NCBI GenBank assembly: GCA_017550775.1
Contig: JAFZOA010000556.1
Location: forward strand, 1 to 7,892
DNA from: Ruminiclostridium sp.
GTDB lineage: Bacteria > Bacillota_A > Clostridia > Oscillospirales > Ruminococcaceae
Direction: 5' to 3'
Length of the DNA: 7,892 nt
The position numbers and the translations under genes were made by a program. Shown here piece after piece: positions 1 to 6,312 of this stretch. Each line of letters starts with the position of its first letter. Position 1 is the stretch's first letter. The notes beneath the pieces were generated by a model. It made no database searches. It was not told the origin of the DNA and worked only from the letters and a program-made list of their open reading frames with translations.

Positions 1-1282
1 ATGGACATACAGAAGAAAGATCAATACGGTCACGATCACCGTTTGCGACCGTCGGAAACGGGGAACTCTTTTCTATATTCTGATTGCAGCGGTCTTCGGA
101 ATTGCCCTGGGCTTATCCGGGCACTGTTTCCCCGAAAGCGTCCGGAGCTTTATCGACACCAACATTCTTTCTCCCGCTATGGGTGCGTATATGGGACTGC
201 TCAGGACCTTTGCCGGAATTATGATCGCATTCACGATCTGCAGCGGAATCATTGGTTTTGGAGATTCTTCCGCGCTTGTAAAGACAGGGAAGGGCATTAT
301 AGCCCGTTTTTCTGTGCTGATGATATTTGCTTCCGTTTTCGGTATGCTCTTTATGCAGCCGTTTGTGCAGCTGAACTGGAACGGCAGCGACGAAGGCAGC
401 TCACAGGTAAGCGCCTTGTCGGAAATGATCTTCGGTATCTTGCCCCAAAATCTCGTAGATCCTTTTTTGAGCGGTAACGCGATACAGATCATAGTGATCG
501 CACTGTGTATCGGTGCGGTAATGCTGACTGCCGGGGAAAGGGCGCGGACTGTCAGAGCGTTCGTTACCGAGGGCGCCGAGGTGCTGCAGCGTCTTGCGTC
601 TTCTATTTGCGGCATGATCCCCATATATGTGTTTATGGCATTGGCACAGCTGATCGGTTCAAAGGACGGGACGGTGCTGCTGTCGCTGTGGAAACCACTG
701 TGTCTGGCATTTGTCGGACAGACTGTCCTAATGCTGATATTCCTGCTCTGTACTGCCGCCCGTATAAAATGCTCTCCGATACTGCTGTTCAAAAAAGTGC
801 TGCCGCCGTTTCTGGTAGCATTTACCACAGCTTCGAGTATGTCCGCGTTCACGCTCAGCATGGAGACCTGCGAGAAGGATATCGGACTGGACAGCGCGTT
901 CGTGAAATTCTGCTATCCCGTGGGCTCGGTAATGTTCATGCCCGCCACAGCAGTGTGTATGTCCGCGGTGCTCTGCTGTTTTGCGGAAAGCTACAACGTC
1001 GGAGTAAGTCCGGCATGGGTGATCGCCGCTGTGATAACGATAGCGCTGCTCGCTATAGCTACCCCTCCGATGCCCGGAGCCTGCGTCCTTATGTATTCTA
1101 TCCTTTTCACACAGATCGGCATACCATCCGAAGCCTTCCTACTTGCCGTGGCTGCAAATCTGGTCACGGATTTCTATGATACCGGATATAATGTCATGGG
1201 AATACTTCTTGGAATGAGCGGTGAAGGACACAGACTCGGATATCTGAACAGATCTGTTCTGCTTAATAACAGAAAAGCGTAA
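1..1282 (+). CDS. Dicarboxylate/amino acid:cation symporter-family transporter, 5' end outside window
   Basis: The reading frame is open from base 2 to the stop at 1280-1282 (426 codons), so the true start lies to the left; ATG 179 is internal. About 20 basic and polar residues precede a first membrane helix (GTLFYILIAAVFGIALGLSG, bases about 62-121). The next segment, with IGFGDSSALVKTGKG, matches the end of TM2/TM3 of the DAACS (GltP/SLC1) fold. NLVDPFLSGNAIQIIV is the usual segment before TM4. The serine-rich hairpin 1 is TTASSMSA (824-847), and hairpin 2 is ATPPMPGACVLM. The product should be an inner-membrane secondary transporter. Oddities by hand alignment to GltPh: the NMDGT motif reads MFMPATA (932-952); TM8 keeps the Asp equivalent to D394 but has Tyr for R397, Gly for N401 and Gly for D405; the hairpin-1 Arg is Ala. 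Substrate and coupling ion are therefore uncertain. The amidohydrolase downstream suggests an amino-acid derivative. Family assignment is confident; function is not. Confidence 0.
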   Translation, partial: WTYRRKINTVTITVCDRRKRGTLFYILIAAVFGIALGLSGHCFPESVRSFIDTNILSPAMGAYMGLLRTFAGIMIAFTICSGIIGFGDSSALVKTGKGIIARFSVLMIFASVFGMLFMQPFVQLNWNGSDEGSSQVSALSEMIFGILPQNLVDPFLSGNAIQIIVIALCIGAVMLTAGERARTVRAFVTEGAEVLQRLASSICGMIPIYVFMALAQLIGSKDGTVLLSLWKPLCLAFVGQTVLMLIFLLCTAARIKCSPILLFKKVLPPFLVAFTTASSMSAFTLSMETCEKDIGLDSAFVKFCYPVGSVMFMPATAVCMSAVLCCFAESYNVGVSPAWVIAAVITIALLAIATPPMPGACVLMYSILFTQIGIPSEAFLLAVAANLVTDFYDTGYNVMGILLGMSGEGHRLGYLNRSVLLNNRKA

Positions 1283-1298
1283 AAAATCGGAATGAAGC

Positions 1299-1304
1299 AA
1301 AGGA
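1299..1304 (+). promoter_or_regulatory. Ribosome binding site of the amidohydrolase
   Basis: AAAGGA lies six bases before ATG 1311 and 16 bases after the transporter stop codon. It fixes the amidohydrolase start. I see no terminator in the 28-base gap, which supports co-transcription with the transporter. Confidence 0.
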
Positions 1305-1310
1305 ACAAAA

Positions 1311-2429
1311 ATGGAAAAGAAACTGACTGAAATATTCAAATGGCTGCACCGTCATCCGGAGCTCGCCCTGAAAGAGTATAAAACAACGGAGTATCTGAGA
1401 AAAGCCCTTCTCGATGCCGGGATATGTCTGCTTGACACAAAGACCGGGACAGGTCTGATCGCCGTTATCGGGAACGGAAAGCCTCCCGTTATCGCTTTGC
1501 GTGCCGATATAGACGCTCTGCCGATACAGGAGGAGACCGCGCTTCCTTACGCATCGGAAACACCGGGAGTAATGCACGCCTGCGGTCATGATTTTCACGC
1601 GGCGTGTATGCTGGGTGCTGCAATGCTGTTGAAGGAATGGGAAGATAAATTGCCCGGTACGGTCAAGGTGATCTTCCAGCCCGCCGAGGAGACAGACAAA
1701 GGCGCGAATATAATGATAAATACGGGTCTGCTGAACGATGTACGGTTATTTCTTGCGGGGCACACCTATCCGTGGTTCCCCGCGGGTACGATCGGCATAC
1801 GTCAGGGCCCTGTTATGGCGTCTGCCGACCGTTTTTCTGTACACATCACGGGGAAAGGTTGTCATGCTGCCGATCCCGATATGGGTATCGATCCGATACC
1901 CGCGTTGGGAGCAGTCATTTCCGCTTTTCAGACCATAGTCAGCCGTCGGCTCGATCCGTTTGACGGGGCTGTGGTGTCGATCACAAGAGTACAGTCGGGA
2001 AACACATGGAATGTGATACCTGAGACCGCCTTGATCGAGGGTACAGTCCGTGCTATGAAGGAGACTGTCCGCGGCGATATCCGTAACAGTCTGGAACATC
2101 TGGCAGTAAATACCGCAAGGGCTTACGGCTGTACGGCGAAATTTGAATATGAGAATGGTCCCGATGTTTTGTTCAACGATGCCGGGGTATGCAAAACTGC
2201 CGGGGCTATAGCCGGAGAAGTGGGATTAAAAGTCGAGGAAAATCCGCCCACAATGATCGCCGAGGATTTCAGCAGATATTTAAAGCTTGCCCCCGGAGCG
2301 TTATTCCGTATCGGAACGGGCGGAGGTCACGACAATCATCACCCGTTGTTTACTGCCGACCCCGCGGCCTTGCTGCCTGCCGCGAAATTCTTTGCCGCGT
2401 TGGCGGAGAAGGTAATGGTAAAAAAATGA
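1311..2429 (+). CDS. M20D-family amidohydrolase (N-acyl amino acid / amidohydrolase type)
   Basis: This 372-residue protein, slightly shorter than the usual 380-400, carries the full motif set of the M20D metallopeptidase family (hippurate hydrolase, IAA-amino acid hydrolase, N-acyl amino acid deacylases). In order: IALRADIDALPIQEE (61-75); VMHACGHDFHAA (87-98), giving metal ligands C91 and H93; IFQPAEET (121-128), with E126 as general base and E127 as metal ligand; AGHTYP with H151; the start of the dimerisation domain around SADRFSVHITGKGCHAADP (171-189); and DNHHPLF (341-347), with H343 as the likely last ligand. The family cleaves amide bonds of N-acyl or aryl amino acids using a dinuclear metal site; C91 is typical of the M20D subgroup. 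No signal peptide is visible, so it is cytoplasmic. It follows the transporter by 28 bases and probably acts on the imported substrate. The C-terminus looks natural although a gene fragment begins about 15 bases beyond the stop. Exact substrate cannot be told. Confidence 0.
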   Translation: MEKKLTEIFKWLHRHPELALKEYKTTEYLRKALLDAGICLLDTKTGTGLIAVIGNGKPPVIALRADIDALPIQEETALPYASETPGVMHACGHDFHAACMLGAAMLLKEWEDKLPGTVKVIFQPAEETDKGANIMINTGLLNDVRLFLAGHTYPWFPAGTIGIRQGPVMASADRFSVHITGKGCHAADPDMGIDPIPALGAVISAFQTIVSRRLDPFDGAVVSITRVQSGNTWNVIPETALIEGTVRAMKETVRGDIRNSLEHLAVNTARAYGCTAKFEYENGPDVLFNDAGVCKTAGAIAGEVGLKVEENPPTMIAEDFSRYLKLAPGALFRIGTGGGHDNHHPLFTADPAALLPAAKFFAALAEKVMVKK

Positions 2430-2444
2430 AGATACTCTAAAAAA

Positions 2445-2603
2445 ACCTTTGCTTGTATTTTCCTTTGCTATTTCTTCAAGTGTTTTTTCGTCTATCTCGA
2501 TTTCTGGAATTGTATTCGTTCCGAAAAAATGCTTTACGCACGCCGGATGCCAACCGTTTATCTCATTGTTTTTCAGCGGTTTCCTGCAACAGAAACAGTT
2601 CAT
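2445..2603 (-). pseudogene. HipT/HipA-like kinase toxin, N-terminal fragment
   Basis: Reading left from 2603, the first 53 residues match the N-terminus of Firmicute HipA/HipT-type toxins: a CxxC-like cluster (MNCFCCRKPL), then GWHPACVKHFFGT, then PEIEIDEKTLEEIAKENTSKG. Intact relatives continue with a segment like TVPGVQKKLSLHL and a Ser/Thr kinase core of over 200 residues. Here the match stops at Gly53 (about base 2445), and the frame then runs antisense through the 3' end of the amidohydrolase to a chance stop at 2301. No kinase residues remain, so no toxin activity is expected. Its ATG overlaps the stop of the HipS-like fragment in an ATGA, the usual translational coupling. Identification is from memory of the family pattern. 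Confidence 0.
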
Positions 2604-2857
2604 TTTTTATCCTCCGCAATGCTGACATTACCGATCCCGTCCTTGCACGCAACAAGAAGCAATCCAAATCGATCTTTTGTATCTATCTTCCAATTTCTGC
2701 TGACGACACCGAGAAGCCAGCCTTCCGGAATCAGTCCGTCAAAGAACGGAAACAATGTGTTTGATGTGTACGGATCGCTTGACAAAGGAAGAGTCATAGA
2801 TACTGCCGATGCATTTTCTGATCTCAAATATTCATCATCATATGAAAACATATATCC
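2600..2857 (-). pseudogene. HipS-like (HipA N-subdomain) protein, 5'-truncated
   Basis: From about 2857 leftward to the TGA at 2600-2602 the minus strand reads GYMFSYDDEYLRSENA, then AVSMTLPLSSDPYTS, LFPFFDGLIPEGWLL, and DRFGLLLVACKDGIGNVSI before the stop. FFDGLLPEGW and DRFGLL are hallmarks of the HipA N-terminal subdomain 1, which occurs as the separate protein HipS in HipBST-type three-gene systems. Natural relatives have roughly 20 more residues at the N-terminus (a short VxxNGxxAGxL strand). Here the frame meets a stop 13 codons before Met 2851, and the family match begins only at Gly-Tyr. The start is therefore lost; Met 2851 would give an 83-residue product without the first strand. 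No hipB-like HTH gene is present upstream. In the EPEC HipBST system HipS neutralises HipT; here both are broken. Confidence 0.
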
Positions 2858-2859
2858 AG

Positions 2860-2931
2860 AAGTGTGCCTTGGAAAACGATGTGTTCGGCTCTATTCCGGA
2901 CGATCGTCTTCTTGATGAATTGGAGGCTTGA
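2860..2931 (+). pseudogene. C-terminal tail of a lost gene, possibly an AAA-type ATPase
   Basis: The plus strand holds a short open stretch ending CALENDVFGSIPDDRLLDEL followed by EA and a TGA at 2929-2931. This acidic tail looks like a genuine protein C-terminus: the ribosome site of the next fragment sits inside its last codons, and that fragment's ATG follows the stop by two bases. It begins where the HipS-like similarity on the other strand ends, which marks a DNA junction near 2855. The downstream partner resembles the TOPRIM half of ATPase/TOPRIM defence pairs, so I infer the missing upstream gene encoded the ATPase. The tail alone is too short to prove this. Confidence 0.
2922..2926 (+). 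promoter_or_regulatory. Ribosome binding site choosing ATG 2934
   Basis: GGAGG is followed by seven bases and then ATG 2934. This makes 2934 the start of the TOPRIM-like fragment instead of the TTG at 2928, which would lie only one base from the site. It sits inside the last codons of the upstream tail, as in a translationally coupled pair. Confidence 0.
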
Positions 2932-2933
2932 CA

Positions 2934-3146
2934 ATGAACAGAAAGTGTGTTTATCTGACCGAGGGCGAATGTGAAGAAAAGCTGATTGCTGCACTGAAAG
3001 AAGAACTTTCACTTTTGCTGCCCGGTAAGGTCAAGAAATTCAATGTTATTCAGGAAGAACTTAAAACTTCTCAGCTTGTGACATTTACACCAGGTTCAAT
3101 GGTTGTACGGACAAAGATAACGGAGGTAACTCATGATCCAAAATGA
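2934..3146 (+). pseudogene. TOPRIM-like protein, N-terminal fragment
   Basis: The 70-residue product begins MNRKCVYLTEGECEEKLI, a hydrophobic strand followed by a Glu-Gly and a helix, which is the pattern of TOPRIM motif I. PGKVKKFNVIQEEL and LVTFTPGSMVV follow; in TOPRIM-type proteins the last strand should lead into a DxD motif (for example VFDTD). Instead, after Val58 (about 3107) the sequence turns into RTKITEVTHDPK, which is merely the leader DNA and first bases of the lipoprotein gene read in another frame, and it stops at 3146 inside that gene. The gene is therefore cut before its second catalytic motif and should be inactive. Intact relatives that I recall are around 200 residues and follow an ATPase gene, resembling defence or abortive-infection pairs. 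I do not assign it to a named system. Confidence 0.
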
Positions 3147-5355
3147 AATATCCGGACTGCGGCGCAAACGCCTGACCGCACTTGTACTCGCTCTGATAAT
3201 ATGCCTTTCGGGCTGTGGCGATAACAGGAACGGTTCGCCGAAAAATGCTTCTCCCGTTGCTTCATTGGTTTCGGAAAGCGGCGAATCCGACAGCATTTCC
3301 GAAACGGGAACGCATGAAATAAATAAGAACAAGCTCGCCATCCGCGAGCCGATCGTCACAGAGAATCCATCTTTGCCGGGAGGGACGGAGACTGTTTGGG
3401 ACTGCGTGATCTTCGGCTCATATCCGACAGCAGAGATAACCCGGGGCGAATTTTCGGCGGTCGATGATTATGCTTACGATGCGGATGATGTCATATTCGA
3501 CGAGAAGCTGTTCGAGCGCCTTGAAAACGCGGATTGGTATGAAGATGATGCGGAGCTTGACGGCGAGAGATACCGCAGGATAAAATACAGCGGAGCGAAC
3601 GGAGAAAACAGCCGCGAACAGCATTACAAATGGGAAGATACCGACAGCTGGCACTATTTCAGATACGAGCCGGTTAAATGGAGGGTGATAGAGCTTGACG
3701 GCGATATTGCCGAGATCATGGCGGACAGGCAGCTCGACTGTGAGCCTTACAACGAGAACGCGGAGGACGTTTACTGGGAGAGCTGCACCCTTCGCAGCTT
3801 TCTTAACGGCAGTGGAAAGGACAGTTTTTTCGGAGAGGCTTTCTCCGAGGATGAACGCTCGGCTGTCGTAAAAAGCAGCTGTGATAACCCCGAAAACTAT
3901 TACTTTGGGACAGACTGCGGCAACGGCACGGAGGACTATGTTTTTATCCCTGCCGAACGGGAGATATTCATGACCGATGAGGCTTTAAGACACGGTTTTG
4001 CGAAAAGTGACGCAATAAGTGATGCGGCAAGACGTTTCAGACCGACGATGTACGCAATGGCTAAGGGTGCGTGGTACAGTCCGGTTGAGACGAACAAGGG
4101 CAACGGCTTCTGGTTCGTGCGAACCTGCGGATATACTCCCTCGAACGTGAATTATATCTGCGACTTCGGTGCGGTGTACAATCGCGGGACATACGTTACA
4201 ACAAACGACGCAGGAGTGCTTCCCGTAATAAGAATTGATCTTAATAAGGCTCACGCGGAATATGCAGGGACGGTGTCCTCGGCAGATATTTTTATTTCCG
4301 AAACAGCAGACGGTAAAGCCGCAGCGAGGGACGATATACCTCAGTCCGACGGCATAACAAAGACCGACATCTATAATGAGCCCGAGGTCGTTCCCGATAA
4401 TTCGCTTTCGAGCGGTCAGAGGACTTCTTGGGAATGTGTGTACTTCGGTACATATCCGACCTGCGAGGTAGTGAGCGGGGAATTTGATGCGATCGAAGAG
4501 TATGCTGTAACAGAGGGCGATGTCATAACAGATAAAAAGCTTTATGACAAGCTCGCGGCTGCCGTGTGGAAGGACAATGAGGTCATTCTTGACGGTAAAA
4601 GATACCGCAGGCTCACCGCCGCAGACACGAATATGATCTCGACAGACAGCCCGCAGCATTACAAATGGAACAGCACCGACAGCTATCACTATTTCAGGTA
4701 CGAGCCGATAAAATGGCGCGTTATAGAGTGCGACGGTGAAAATGTGCTGCTTTTAGCTGACAGAGCGCTCGACTGCGAGGCGTACAACACCGCGAACGTA
4801 GACGCGGACTGGGAAAGCTGCACTCTTCGCAGCTTTCTCAACAGCTACGGAGCGAAAATGAATGGTGCCGGAACCGACTACTCTCGCGTCGGCTTTCTGA
4901 ACACCGCTTTCTCTGAGGATGAGCAGACACATATTGTATCCAAAGAGATAAGCAACCCCGACAATACCCGCTACCTTACCGACTGTGGGAACAGCACAAA
5001 GGACAAGGTGTTTATCTTGAGCTGCGACGATGTGTATTCAAGCCCAGTGGCTGCCGATCACGGCTTCTACGCGGGAAGCGGAGTTGACGACCCCGCAAAG
5101 CGCTTCAAACCGACGATGTACGCGATGGCGAGGGGTACATGGTACAGTCCCGTCGAGGAGTACAAGGGGAACAACTTTTGGTTTATGCGCACCAACGGCT
5201 ATACGCTCTCGAATGTTTCGTATATATGCGATTTCGGCTATATCTACAGCCGCGGAACAAACGTCAGCTGCAATGACGCGGGTATCCTTCCCGCAATATG
5301 GGTAAATACCGAAGGGCTTGAACTAAATTCTGCAGGCCAGGTGACGTCTGGATGA
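3133..5355 (+). CDS. Secreted lipoprotein with two tandem DUF6273-type domains
   Basis: This is a 740-residue protein with a lipoprotein signal: a basic stretch (RRKR, 10-13), a hydrophobic core to residue 26, and the lipobox LSGC with the lipidated Cys at 28. The start is set by GGAGG at 3122-3126, six bases before ATG 3133. A low-complexity linker (29-87, rich in Ser, Asn and Glu) precedes two homologous domains at about 88-369 and 431-726, joined by another linker. Each domain has, in order, a W-(D/E)-C-V-x-F-G-(S/T)-Y-P strand, YRRL/I, HYFRYEP(V/I)KWRVIE, DCE(P/A)YN, WESCTLRSFLN, AFSEDE, DCGN-x-T-x-D-x-VFI, and a C-terminal block RF(R/K)PTMYAMA through FW-x-x-RT to LP-x-I. These are DUF6273 features; the family is common in Clostridia and, as I recall, thought to adopt a formylglycine-generating/C-type-lectin-like fold, which would suit ligand binding outside the membrane. 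No catalytic residues are recognised. Its ligand is unknown. It appears to be transcribed alone. Confidence 0.
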   Translation: MIQNEISGLRRKRLTALVLALIICLSGCGDNRNGSPKNASPVASLVSESGESDSISETGTHEINKNKLAIREPIVTENPSLPGGTETVWDCVIFGSYPTAEITRGEFSAVDDYAYDADDVIFDEKLFERLENADWYEDDAELDGERYRRIKYSGANGENSREQHYKWEDTDSWHYFRYEPVKWRVIELDGDIAEIMADRQLDCEPYNENAEDVYWESCTLRSFLNGSGKDSFFGEAFSEDERSAVVKSSCDNPENYYFGTDCGNGTEDYVFIPAEREIFMTDEALRHGFAKSDAISDAARRFRPTMYAMAKGAWYSPVETNKGNGFWFVRTCGYTPSNVNYICDFGAVYNRGTYVTTNDAGVLPVIRIDLNKAHAEYAGTVSSADIFISETADGKAAARDDIPQSDGITKTDIYNEPEVVPDNSLSSGQRTSWECVYFGTYPTCEVVSGEFDAIEEYAVTEGDVITDKKLYDKLAAAVWKDNEVILDGKRYRRLTAADTNMISTDSPQHYKWNSTDSYHYFRYEPIKWRVIECDGENVLLLADRALDCEAYNTANVDADWESCTLRSFLNSYGAKMNGAGTDYSRVGFLNTAFSEDEQTHIVSKEISNPDNTRYLTDCGNSTKDKVFILSCDDVYSSPVAADHGFYAGSGVDDPAKRFKPTMYAMARGTWYSPVEEYKGNNFWFMRTNGYTLSNVSYICDFGYIYSRGTNVSCNDAGILPAIWVNTEGLELNSAGQVTSG
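3394..4239 (+). repeat. First DUF6273-type domain repeat
   Basis: Residues 88-369 of the lipoprotein form the first copy. It lacks about 11 residues present in the second copy after RSFLN (there a stretch containing AKMNGAGTDYSRVGFLN), so the two are not exact duplicates. The last 66 residues (301-366) match the second copy at 48 of 66 positions by my hand alignment. Confidence 0.
4423..5310 (+). repeat. Second DUF6273-type domain repeat
   Basis: Residues 431-726 form the second copy, with the same order of motifs. DNA similarity is visible, for example around WESCTLRSFLN (3776-3808 against 4808-4840) and PTMYAMA. Differences include many third-position changes, which fits an older duplication under selection more than a recent one. 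Confidence 0.
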
Positions 5356-5390
5356 AACAATGATAAAGCGGCCGGATAACAAGTTAATGA

Positions 5391-5453
5391 AAAACTATCT
5401 CCCCCCGCATCGTTCGGGATACGGGGACACCAATTCAGGAGTTGCGATTTTAA
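5391..5453 (+). pseudogene. Possible 3' remnant of a gene upstream of the DUF5131 gene
   Basis: One plus frame between a TGA at 5388-5390 and a TAA at 5451-5453 reads KTISPRIVRDTGTPIQELRF. It ends one base before ATG 5455, and AGGAG of the next gene lies within its last codons. This arrangement is what one expects of a translationally coupled upstream gene whose body has been deleted. It is only 20 codons and I recognise no family, so chance is a real alternative. Confidence 0.
5403..5426. other. Small GC-rich hairpin between lipoprotein and DUF5131 genes
   Basis: CCCCG at 5403-5407 pairs with CGGGG at 5422-5426. Inside there is one mismatch, then three more pairs (ATC with GAT) and a GTTCGG-type loop. 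No T-run follows on either strand, so it is not a standard terminator, though it could attenuate transcription out of the lipoprotein gene. It overlaps the possible 3' remnant, so it may be only coding DNA. Confidence 0.
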
Positions 5454-5454
5454 G

Positions 5455-6216
5455 ATGAGCGAACAGAAATACGCAAGCTGGAATCCATGGCACGGTTGTA
5501 CGAAATATTCCGAAGGATGCCGTTACTGCTACGTTTATCGGCAGGATGAAGCCTACGGCAGTCCGATCTCGTCGGAACAATGCCGCAAAACACAGAATTT
5601 CGATCTTCCTATAAAAAAGAAACGTGACGGAACGATGAAGATCGCACCCGGTTCTATTGTCATGACTTGCTTTACCTCGGATTTTCTGCTGAAGGACGCA
5701 GATGAATGGCGTGGAGAATGCTGGAAAATGATAAAAAGCCGCAATGATTGCATGTTTTACTTTTTCACAAAACGCATTGAGCGCTTTCCGGAATGTGTGC
5801 CTTCCGACTGGGGAGATGGCTATGATAATGTTATTGTAGGATGCACCTGTGAAAACCAGGACAGGGCGGATTTCCGGCTGCCGATATTTGAAAAGCTTCC
5901 GATAAAATACAAAACGATCATCCTCGGTCCTATGCTTGGTCCGGTTGATCTTGAAAAGTACCTTGACAGCGGTATCTGCGAGGTGGCCTGCTCAGGCGAA
6001 TCGGGGATAAACGTGCGGCCGCTTGATTACGACTGGGTGCTGGATGTACGTCGTCAGTGTATGAAAAAAGGTGTCCCTTTTCAGTTCCACCAAACGGGAG
6101 CCTATTTTATAAAAGACGGCAGAATGTACCGGATACCCCGCTATTTACAAACATCGCAGGCTCGTAAAGCCGGGATCGACTATAAGATCGTTGATGGATT
6201 TAGACCGGATTTTTGA
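5455..6216 (+). CDS. DUF5131 / phage Gp37-Gp68-type three-cysteine protein
   Basis: The 253-residue product starts SEQKYASWNPWHGCTKYSEG and continues CRYCY, giving the C15-x6-C22-x2-C25 cluster that defines the DUF5131 (Gp37/Gp68) family. The family resembles radical-SAM proteins in that the three cysteines could hold a 4Fe-4S cluster; its reaction is, to my knowledge, unestablished. Further family segments are SIVMTCFTSDFLLKDAD, FFTKRIERF, NVIVGCTCENQDRADFRLPI, ILGPMLGPVDL and PFQFHQTGAYF. The length is normal and the frame intact. ATG 5455 is the only sensible start, but its AGGAG (5437-5441) is 13 bases away, longer than usual. Relatives are common in phages and accessory islands and are often next to a three-Cys-motif partner (TcmP) gene; none is visible here, which makes this an orphan copy. 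It is followed by the 6240-6284 hairpin. Confidence 0.
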   Translation: MSEQKYASWNPWHGCTKYSEGCRYCYVYRQDEAYGSPISSEQCRKTQNFDLPIKKKRDGTMKIAPGSIVMTCFTSDFLLKDADEWRGECWKMIKSRNDCMFYFFTKRIERFPECVPSDWGDGYDNVIVGCTCENQDRADFRLPIFEKLPIKYKTIILGPMLGPVDLEKYLDSGICEVACSGESGINVRPLDYDWVLDVRRQCMKKGVPFQFHQTGAYFIKDGRMYRIPRYLQTSQARKAGIDYKIVDGFRPDF

Positions 6217-6239
6217 TACAAATATATTTAAGATAATCG

Positions 6240-6284
6240 AAACTCCCCGTAAACGCTGTGTAGTGCAGTGTTCCCGGGGAGTTT
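6240..6284. terminator. Long bidirectional terminator hairpin between convergent genes
   Basis: AAACTCCCCG (6240-6249) pairs perfectly with CGGGGAGTTT (6275-6284), ten base pairs. After a two-by-two internal loop, AACGCTG (6252-6258) pairs with CAGTGTT (6266-6272, one G-U), closing a seven-base loop. It sits 24 bases after the DUF5131 stop and 28 bases beyond the end of the minus-strand ferredoxin gene. T-runs are weak on both sides (TTTCTGTT on plus), so termination relies on stem strength. The near-perfect symmetry fits use from both directions. Confidence 0.
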
Positions 6285-6312
6285 CTGTTCACATGATGCA
6301 ATTGTCGGAGTT

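Noticed and set aside
1..477. Open frame starting with ATG at base 1
   Set aside because: It overlaps the transporter in another frame; its product is rich in Arg and Cys with no membrane helices, while the frame beginning at base 2 gives the recognised transporter helices.
73..861. 262-codon minus-strand open frame under the transporter
   Set aside because: It is antisense to a well-supported membrane protein gene and shows no family motif.
2824..3012. Minus-strand frame upstream of HipS-like fragment as its frameshifted N-terminus
   Set aside because: It contains a segment VFQGTLL that vaguely recalls the HipS first strand, but the plus strand there reads as a coherent protein tail with a coupled downstream start, so a DNA junction explains the data better than a frameshift.
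3985..4689. 234-codon minus-strand open frame under the lipoprotein
   Set aside because: It is antisense to the tandem-domain gene; its length follows from the codon pattern of the plus strand, and it has no recognisable features.
4111..5310. Diversity-generating retroelement variable region in the lipoprotein C-terminal blocks
   Set aside because: The fold and position fit, but differences between copies include many third-position changes and non-adenine sites, and there is no reverse transcriptase or template repeat in the window.
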